DNA from: Myrmaecium sp. VS I D KN 1
Taxonomy: Eukaryota > Ascomycota > Dothideomycetes > Valsariales > Valsariaceae
Assembly (NCBI GenBank): GCA_019775845.1
Contig: JADQAV010000017.1
Span: 62,001 to 126,000 of the forward strand
Direction of reading: 5' to 3'
DNA length: 64,000 bases
Numbering within the stretch: the stretch's first letter is position 1; each line of letters begins with the position of its first letter. A program made the position numbers and the translations under genes. A model generated the notes under the pieces. That model saw only the letters and a list, made by a program, of their open reading frames with translations, searched no databases and had not been told where the DNA came from. Positions 56,073 to 64,000 of this stretch are shown here, in pieces.

Positions 56073-56749
56073 CACCACAGGCACCAAAAAACGCCAGGAC
56101 GCCAGGCAACAAGCCCGTCCCAGACGAAGCCCGAGGCCCGGCCTCCCTTCCCTCCCCATTTCTCGTTGGCTCCGCCCACCCCTGCCGGCTGCTGCACGGA
56201 AGAAGTGGGCCCCTCTCGCTTAGCGTCCGTGAAACCGCTCCAGCTCTCGCTCGCTCGCTCGCTCTCTCACTTGCACTTGCCTGCAGTGCCGGATCTCCTC
56301 CAACCTCTTCTTTCTTGCCCGGCCATCCTCCTCCTCCTTCTCCTCCACCACCACGACACCGACCCGCTGGCCGTCAATCGCTCTCGTCTCCCCCCACGCG
56401 CTGCCTCCTGCCCGTCCATCGTCGCGCATCGTCCGCCCTCGTAGTCGAGTCTCGTCGCCTGCCGTACGGCTTGACCGAGGGCGCCAACCCCTCAGTCCGA
56501 GAGTTCGACTGCTGCAGGCTCTTCAGCCCTGCCGCGCGACCCCAACCTCATCTTCCCACACACCTTCGCGCGTCGCCGCCTCAGTCCTCACGACTGCTCG
56601 CTCATCGCTCCTGCACCTTCTTTGTCATCAAAACCATCACGCGATACTATCGTCTGCCATCCTCAGCAGGTCGCCGCCCATTTGTTTACCGACTCCGGCT
56701 CGTTAGCATCCCCGTCGGTTAATAGCAGACCCACATCAACCACCACGAC

Positions 56750-59327
56750 ATGTACAACGCCCATCGCGGCATGGTGCCCGCGGGCGGCAACCGTCTGAAC
56801 GAGTTGCTGGATGGCATCCGGGCAGAGTTCGAGGCCGAATCCCGCCGCAGCGTTGACTATGAACAACAACGTGAGTCAGGTCCCCGCCGTGCTTGATGTT
56901 TTGCAGTCGAGTTACGACCCCAAAGCGCTCTCATCCGCGGCGTATATCGCACACCCATCAGCAATCTTTCCACTCGTCCTTCGCGCACACTCTCCACGTG
57001 GTCACTTTGCGGAATGTTCACTGCTTGACAATCGTATACACAAGCATGCTGTGTTAGGACGCGCAACTAACATGTTGTCTAGTTGGCCAGCAGATCAACG
57101 AAATGGAACTGGTGCGCCAGAAGGTGTTCCAACTTGAGCAAGCACAGATGCAAATCAAGGCAAAGTATGAACACTTTAGGTCTTTTCCATCATCTTGCGC
57201 CCTTACTCACCACCGGCATTCAGATACGAAGAGGAGCTTGCTCACTTGCGACGCGAACTCGAAGCCAGGAGCGGACCGGGTCAGCCTTCCCACGTTGGAA
57301 GCCAACAGCATGGAGGGCCCGCACAACCTCACCCGCCGTCCATCGGTCAAGGACCAAGCAACCTGTTCGGCACGATCATGGCTGGAAACGCAGGGCCCAA
57401 TGGTCCCGGCCTTGCTCCTCCGCAAGAGCAAGCGCAGCAAAGCCTCCCTCCCCACATCGGAGGTCCTCCGAGCTTGAACCCTGCCCCGGGACCACCACAG
57501 CACGCGCCGTTCCCAGGTTACCAGCAGAACCCAGCTGCTGTCAACGGTATGTGGCAACGGCTGTATTTCCAGGATATACTGGGGACGTCCTACCCACGAT
57601 TATCATTCGCGCTGACTCTTTGATTTGCAGGTTACGCGTCTCAACCACCTCCGACTGCTTCGCCTGGAGGAAAGTCCCGGCTTGCCCGCGGTCCTCCGGG
57701 CCCCGCAACGCCTCAACAGCCTTCCGTCAACCCTTACCCGGGCTCGCCTCAGGTTCCTCGTCCGACTCCTCCTCCGGGGCAGGCGGCCTCCCAGCTCGCG
57801 ATCGCACAACGCAACCCGCCACCGAATGTCGGTAACAACCTGGCTGAGCTCGAACCCGATCTCTTGCCTGCCAACCTCAAGAAGGAAGGAGAAGACTGGT
57901 TCGCCGTGTTTAACCCATCAGCGCGTAGAGTCCTCGACGTTGACCTTCTTCACACGATTCCCCACCAAAGTGTGGTGTGCTGCGTTCGTTTTAGCCGTGA
58001 TGGTCGTTATGTCGCCACTGGCTGCAACCGCTCGGCGCAAATCTTTGATGTCGAGACTGGTGCTCCGGTCGCTCACCTTCAAGACGCCAACTCTCCGGAA
58101 GAGGGCGATCTCTACATTCGTAGCGTGTGCTTCAGCCCTGACGGCAGGTACCTCGCCACTGGAGCCGAGGATAAGGTTATCCGGGTTTGGGACATCGCTG
58201 CCCGCACCATCAAGCATTCCTTCGTCGGCCACGAACAGGACATCTACTCGCTTGACTTTGCCAGCAACGGTCGCCTCATTGCTTCTGGCAGTGGTGATCG
58301 TACTGTTCGCCTTTGGGATACTGAAACCAGCCAACAGGTTCTCCAAATTGCCATCGATGACGGTGTTACTACGGTGGCCATTTCTCCAGACAACCGTTAC
58401 GTGGCCGCTGGCTCCCTCGATAAGAGCGTGCGTGTCTGGGACACCAGCACCGGCCACATCGTCGAGCGTCTCGAAGGCGAAAACGGACACAAGGACAGTG
58501 TCTACTCCGTCGCTTTCGCGCCCAGCGGTAGGGAACTTGTTAGCGGAAGTTTGGACAAGACTATCAAGATGTGGAAGCTGGCGTCTCCGCCTATGAGGAT
58601 GCCCGGCTCGGGCCCAAGGGGCGGCGAGTGTCTGAGGACATTCGAGGGTCACAAGGTAATTGCGTTTTTAGTCGTCCGGTTCAGGTTGTCAAACTAATAG
58701 CGTTGCTATAGGATTTCGTACTCAGTGTCGCCCTCACTCCCGATGGAGCCTGGGTTCTGTCTGGCTCCAAGGACCGTGGCGTTCAGTTCTGGGATCCCCT
58801 TACCGGTGTTGCACAACTCATGCTCCAAGGCCATAAGAACTCCGGTAGGTTTCTTCGAGAATTCAATCACGTGCAGAACGCTGACATCAGTTTTCCTTGC
58901 AGTCATTTCTGTTGCTCCCAGCCCAACCGGTGCCGTGTTCGCTACCGGCAGTGGCGATATGCGCGCAAGAATTTGGAAGTACGTACAGTTTCTCTGAATA
59001 TCTACCCTCCTTCCCATCACGACTTTCCCCTCTGAGCTTTGGTCTTCTTGCCGGCTTCTGGACCTGATCCCGAAGCTGTTGCTGCACGCCCGGCGTCTAT
59101 GCACCCAATGCTACATGCGGTATGAATGATCGCGGCATAGCATGGTCTCAGTGTTGCGTTCCTCGCCACATAAGATGTGTCCCGCACTTACGTACCCGAA
59201 CTCCTCTTACGCATTCGCTCCAAAATTCCCTGTTTGAATCTCTATTTTATCTACTACAGAGATTACACTTGAATCGCCTGCTAACCTCGCTCACTGCAGA
59301 TACGAGACCTACCGCGGTCCCCAGTAA
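56750..59327 (+). CDS. rcoA: TUP1/RcoA WD40 co-repressor
   Basis: Seven exons, 56750..56870, 57083..57164, 57224..57546, 57631..58655, 58712..58844, 58903..58978 and 59300..59327, give 595 residues. The N-terminal Tup1 tetramerisation helix is [20 protein letters not shown], then [20 protein letters not shown] and [16 protein letters not shown] Pro/Gln/Gly linker follows, then about seven WD40 repeats starting near [20 protein letters not shown]. They include [44 protein letters not shown] and [11 protein letters not shown]. The end is [11 protein letters not shown] then YETYRGPQ. With Ssn6/Cyc8 it represses carbon, conidiation and secondary-metabolism genes. The last intron is 321 nt, far longer than the others, and the final exon has only nine codons. 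Confidence 0.95.
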
Positions 59328-61364
59328 GCAAAGTCGGCACGGATGCTTGGTTGTTTTTCGAGGTGCATTGCATCTGGTTTCTTTTTTCTTTTTCTCATTG
59401 CTTGTCCGTTCGGGCAAAGCATCTTCATGTGGTCATTGTCAGGAGGTTTCTCTGTCCGGGACCCCCCGATTCCCCCATCCCCCTCCGCTATTCCCCCCAC
59501 TGATTTATCTTGTGGTGTATTTTGTGAGAAAAAAAATGCTGCAGCTGGTTTTCTCTATTCTTTTTTTTTTTTTTTTTTTTTTTTTTTGTTCTCTTCCTTC
59601 TCCCCCTAACAGCTAAACCGCGCCTTTTTATCCCCTCTGATCTCTCTTCCTCTGTCCATTAGTTTAAGACCAAAATTAATGGAACATGTACGCCTCTTTG
59701 GATCCTGAATGACCTAAATTTTGCGTAAGACACGTGGTCTTCACGTTGAAGGGTGCGTTGATAACAGCGGTGGATGCATGATCTTTTTTTCCCTCCTACC
59801 TACGATACCCTGTGATATCGTTTCACACGTCGATCACTGACAGACGTTGCCGTTCATTCTCTTCTTCTTCTTCTTCTTCTTCTTCTTCCTCTTCCTCTTC
59901 CCCCACTCCTAACTTCCTTTCGTTCCCTCCCATTCGATCCTTTCGTCATTCGTCGTCGACCGTCGTCGGAATATGTGCCTCCAGATCGATTGAAACAGAG
60001 ATATATCTGCTAATAGTTGAGTTTTTATTTTCTACCGGCTATCCCTTCCTCTTTCACCTCTCTTCTCTTTTTTTTTTTCTCCACGCCAGGAAGAGGAGAG
60101 GTGGCGGAAGTATAGGTACGCTGGCTGATAAAATTGAAAAGAATGAAATAACGAAGAACGCGAAGTTTCTATCGGGTGGGGGAGTGTGGATGATAGTATC
60201 GGACTCATTTATTTCCTTCATGTTTCGATTTCTTTCTAAAGAATTTCTTTTTCTGTCCCGATATACATATAACTATGCAGCTCGCACTCCATCTGCTGCA
60301 TGCCCTCCCTACTTCTCTGATCACCTTTCTCCCTTGAACATAAGGTGAACCGGACGTTCCTGGCATCTGGCTTGCTTGGCCTTCTTTCCCCCGTTTTACG
60401 CGACTACCTATTCTATGTACCGACCTACCTTCTCTCTGCACCAACCTTGAAGATCTAGAAGCTTGCGCACCCTATCTTTGCGGGATGAGAAAGGCAGGCA
60501 GCTAGCCCTGAGAGTAGTGACGCAGAGTAAGGGTGTGGAAGGAAGGGACGACTCATATGTCGGACGTTCCCGGTAGAGAAGTAGAAGGGAGTATGTAGAA
60601 CGAGGATAGATATGTGGCAGTTCCACGATCAAGGTGGTCTTCGAGACGCCGTTGATGGATGCTCTTGAGCCCCAACGGAAATAGCGTGAGTGGTGAGCGG
60701 GCAATCGTGCTGTGCTGGGCGTTGTGCAGAGGTTAAAGATGAAACGCTGCGGATACTGGGTCTACGCCAGTTCATGTGGGTGAGGAAGAGCAGGAGGGGG
60801 AGCTCTGACCTGTGTTGCAGCCCTGGGGTTAGGATTCTGGAAATTTTCACTTATATATAGAAAGAGATATCCTCAAAGAAGATGTGAGAGCTTTGCGAAT
60901 TTGATGAGGAGGGGGCAAGTGCACCCACTCCGAAGAAACACGGGCAATGAGTCTTAGCTGACCTGCTCGCAAACCGCGCACCATCCATCATGCCCGCTCA
61001 GGCGCTCAGGAGCTCAGATCTCACTAGAATTCTCCGTGACAATCGTCGTCTTGAGTGACCTCCCCAAGGGAGGTTGTTGACATGGTGTCGACGGAACACG
61101 TCCACTTACCGGCGGAGTTTATCAATGGCAAGGCCAGCCACTGGGGGCGTAAATTGAGGAACTGTTAGGTGAGCAAATGGAACAGTGATGGTGGATGAGC
61201 TGCTAACAGACTTAAACGATCGCGTTTAGTACCGTAACTGCACTGCTTAACGAGCGAGCCCGGCAGCAGGCTAGTCCAAAGAAGTGCTCGAGTTCAACTC
61301 TCAGAGTTATAATGGAAGCTGAACTTACTATCCAGCTATCATCGAATGCCTGCGAAGCTCCTCA
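59328..61364. other. TUP1 3' flank and gene-free stretch
   Basis: About 2 kb with no accepted gene. It contains T27 at 59561-59587, a (CTT)n tract at about 59859-59888, and AT-rich sequence up to 60300. A plus-strand 178-codon frame (59812-60348) is built on the CTT repeat and was rejected. Confidence 0.5.
59561..59587. repeat. Poly-T tract, 27 bases
   Basis: Uninterrupted run of 27 T about 230 bp after the TUP1 stop codon, probably in the 3' UTR or just beyond. Confidence 0.95.
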
Positions 61365-62940
61365 TCACGCAATGGACAGAACAAAGCTCTCAGACGGAGC
61401 AGGTCCTAATCTCACGAAGCAGCTGCCGCTTTCATCGAGGTAAAAGTGTTTCTGCGACAGGCAAGGGCACTTACGCTGTCCAAGTCCCCATTGCGTCCGG
61501 CTGAGCGCAATAAAAGGCACTCCTCTGATCAGAGAGTCGGTAACAGCTCTTTCTCCTGTCAATTCCCATTCCCACGTCAAAGGGGGGTTGACAGACGTAA
61601 CCTGCCCTGCGGGTCTCGTCAAAGACAGGCACATGAATCATGGCCTCCTTCATGGGGCATGAACTAAGTTGAGGACCCAGATAATGGAAGACCACATGAC
61701 CATCGAGGCTGATACTGGCAAACGAAGTTGTGAGGCGATGCAATCCCCTTGTACTGATCGTCAAGCGGTGGGAATGAGCGTGACCGGATGATCGACGGCT
61801 TGAATCGGTTATCTCGATCCTCCTTGGGGAGCCAGACGTTGGTCAAAGCGACATTGATTTAGTAGGGTAGAAAAGGCATGCCTTGCTCGCGTTACATCCA
61901 TGAAAGCGGCGAAGTGGAGACGAACCACAAAGACGACTTTGAATGTAGAGAGCCATCCCGTGCCCTTACTGCTAATGGAACTACCTACCTCCTAAGCCCG
62001 CACGAGGAGCCTCGTACGGGGCCTCAGCGTTGAAAGAAGGGGATAAGGCAGGTCTGTTAATGAAAGCAGGACGGTACCAGAACCATTATCAACTTCCTCG
62101 CACGGGAAGACCGAGAAAGAGCGAAAAGATTCGTGACGGTCGAGGAGTCCAACCATGGTTCCTTTGATGACGGAGTCGGCGTGTTGCATGTCCAAGCTCG
62201 TCAGTTTTATTGATTGAGGAACGCCGAGGTAGCGCGCGGACATTCTCCTCTTTGATGAGTTGCTTGTCGACTTCGGACGTACCGTACCGTGCCGTTTCCC
62301 AAGCGCAATCAGTGCTGCAAGAAGGTAGTTGATAGATCACATGGAACGCTATAAGGATCGTTCTCGAAGGCTTTCCTTTCTTCCCCGTTTTTTTCTTTTC
62401 TTATTTCTCTTTTCTTTTTTTCTTTCCTCGCATTGGATGGCGATTTTTCTCCACGTCCATTGGAGAACCAGACTCTGCTCGCTCGGGGAAAGAAAGAAAG
62501 AAAGGTCAAAGCTCTCGTTCCGGTGTCAGTGCTCATGCAACTGCGTTTGACAAGGCTGCCCGGCTTAAAAACCCTGGTCGTTCATCCCGTCCCGAACTGA
62601 TTGGACAACGGATGTTAGTTGACTGCCGGGCGACAATAGCATCATGTAAAGTCGTTGTTTCCCGTCCTGCAACGTGCAGCGACGTTAGCCGTACGTCAGA
62701 CGGACTAGGATTAGATCCGCGAGCACAGTTCTTGTCATTTACCTGAGGAGAGGGTCGAGCAGAAGTCCCGTGGCTTTGACATCTCCCTCCAGGTACCACA
62801 TCTTTACGACCGCCCATCCATGGGAAGATGGCTTGAATTCTGGTAGAATGCGGAAGTATTCTGGTCCCACAGTAGTCCGGGGAAAGGGGACCTGTAGATC
62901 GCTCCAGGGATAGTAACCTCCCTTGATGCACAGCAACGGG
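61365..62940 (-). pseudogene. Unidentified, discontinuous coding remnants (possible decayed or multi-exon gene)
   Basis: Several minus-strand stretches look like protein but lie in different frames. One is 62936-62739, with GGYYPWSDLQVPFPRTTVG and GWAVVKMWYLEGDVKATG, ending at a GTAAAT donor-like site. Others are 62243-61992 (LTSLDMQHADSVIKGTMVG), 61846-61664 (TNVWLPKEDRDNRFKPSIIR) and 61634-61365 (PPLTWEWELTGERAVTDSL). Amino-acid patterning is unlike the noise frames nearby, so these may be exons of a divergent gene or remains of a degraded one. I do not recognise the family and could not build a consistent splice model. Function is unknown. Confidence 0.35.
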
Positions 62941-63339
62941 ATGAGCCATGCGGCCTGTCAAGTGCCCATTCTTGACGAACGCGCGCTGGTCTCAAAACCG
63001 TTGGGGTAACGTGCCGTTTTTTCTTCACAAAAAGCAAGAACTAGCTGGTGCGGCGTTCCTGTAGGGTGGAGGCTCGAGCCTTGGTTCGAGACGAGGTTCT
63101 AGCAGTTTGGCCACTATTGACCTCGGAGCAGCATTCGCAGCGACGACGGAAAGCGACGCTTAAGAGAGGGCTAAGAGTTTCGGCGGCCTGTCAACTCGTC
63201 TTACCCAGCCGCTCTGACGCATAGCAGCATCGACCTCAATATCTGCTTCCGCTGACGCCTGTGGTTGACCGCGCCGCCGAGTTTGGACCAAGCAGCAGGG
63301 CGCTACTGCAAGGGGTGTCGAACCGGTCCCGTCAAACGA

Positions 63340-63642
63340 TCATAGAAGCCGTTTCAAAAGATATTGTGTCAGGATATGAACTTGTGGTATGGGGATTGGT
63401 ACGGTCACTTGCAGGATCTGCTGCCAAAAGAAGGGGAATAAGGCTGGATCATGCTTGTACATTGTTTGCAACAGGATAATTCGCAGCAAAGCCTCACGGT
63501 AACGTGCATCTCCGGCACGGATGGCTTTCAAAATGCGACAGATAGCATCTGAGACGACGTGGGGAAAGAGGAGGTCCTGCAGCGGAGCACGAGAGAGCCC
63601 GGGCAAGGCGATGGGAACGGACGGGCAGCCCTGGTCGCCCAC
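63340..63642 (-). other. Unidentified protein-like open frame near right edge
   Basis: A 100-codon minus-strand frame contains HVVSDAICRILKAIRAGDAR and EALLRIILLQTMYKHDPALF, which read as amphipathic helices. It may be an upstream exon of the remnants at 61.4-62.9 kb or an independent fragment. No family was recognised, and an adjacent overlapping frame (63494-63835) is probably a shadow. Confidence 0.3.
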
Positions 63643-64000
63643 CGCCCTGCATTACCGGGGGCTGGACGGTCACAAAGCGGACAACCACGGGTTGCACCAG
63701 ATCCGGAGGATGCAGAAAACACGTTATTAAGTATCCGATGCAGTGTGTTTTACAGGGCCTGCAGTAGGTGTTTTGGTCAGGCGGAGTTGTCCAAGGCCAC
63801 GAGGCATGGCATCGAAAGCCTCGTTCGTAGTCCACAACGGCGATCTAGACGTCAAGATTCGGAAGAAAGGCAATCGAGTTAGACGGTACATACGTATCAC
63901 AGAAGCCTGGAAAATCGATTTTATGAGAGTGATGTCAGTGACGCCGTGTTGTCTGCGGTGTGTAAAACTTCTCTATTGCAGAGCATTGCGTGAGGCGAGA

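Larger units (their letters stand above)
52396..56749. promoter_or_regulatory. Gene-poor tract between trehalose phosphorylase and TUP1 promoters
   Basis: 4.35 kb between two divergent genes and likely to hold large promoters and long leaders. Reading frames up to 271 codons occur on the minus strand (54114-54929) but are Arg/His/Pro-rich without conserved look. The last 600 bases are C/T-rich, as in long fungal leaders. Tandem repeats are listed separately. Confidence 0.5.

Noticed and set aside
57625-58596. 323-codon frame in another phase of TUP1
   Set aside because: Overlaps WD40 coding; Ser/Arg/Leu-rich noise sequence.
59812-60348. 178-codon frame after TUP1
   Set aside because: Founded on a CTT microsatellite (poly-Ser) and T-rich sequence.
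1-64000. CRISPR arrays, rRNA genes, virus-like elements, toxin genes, secondary-metabolite cluster
   Set aside because: Looked for by eye on both strands; no regularly spaced repeats, rRNA core sequence, reverse transcriptase, integrase, capsid, NRPS or PKS motifs were seen.

Overview
The window is nuclear DNA of a filamentous ascomycete (Pezizomycotina). The gene set and protein flavour point to a Eurotiomycetes-like fungus, but that placement is inference. The support is: short 45-110 nt introns with GTRNGT donors and CTRA-type branch points, compact multi-exon genes on both strands, dispersed single tRNA genes, and a full set of fungal housekeeping proteins. I rebuilt exon-intron structures by hand from splice consensus, conserved protein sequence and phase agreement. 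Every protein length given below is divisible by three across its exons.

Left third (1-24 kb): a truncated gene and a second gene that both begin with a Trp-Asp-Ala-Ala-Asn-type Myb-like domain; the spliceosomal cyclophilin CWC27; the MBOAT lysophospholipid acyltransferase ALE1; centromeric histone H3 (CENP-A), divergent from a Derlin (DER1); a large, mostly disordered protein of 1100 residues; the CDK9-type kinase BUR1 with an intact PITALRE motif, divergent from a 61-residue complex I subunit; three tRNA genes (Gln-CTG, Ser-GCT, Lys-CTT with a 9-nt intron); a GNAT acetyltransferase; and a stand-alone glycinamide ribonucleotide synthetase.

Middle (24-45 kb): a hotdog thioesterase, an MFS transporter, the SM protein VPS45, a membrane-anchored histidine-phosphatase-like protein without the usual His-Asp dyad, a Rnt1-type RNase III divergent from mitoribosomal protein mS33, and the cell-wall regulator KNR4/SMI1. 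A gene-poor 4.3 kb tract follows, holding a 220 bp MITE-like element with perfect 19 bp terminal inverted repeats.

Right third (45-64 kb): a small DUF2423 nucleolar-type protein, a PIAS/Siz SUMO E3 ligase, a trehalose phosphorylase (CCG-9 type), a second gene-poor 4.3 kb tract with short tandem repeats, and the TUP1/RcoA co-repressor. The last 3 kb contain only broken, protein-like reading frames that I could not identify.

Most genes are unrelated housekeeping functions and do not form one pathway; the links are shared divergent promoters (CENP-A/DER1, BUR1/complex I, RNase III/mS33, DUF2423/SIZ). I found no gene cluster, CRISPR array, virus-like element or clear new biological system. The most interesting leads are the stand-alone GARS, the phosphatase-like protein with an altered active site, the MITE-like element and the unidentified coding remnants at the right end.
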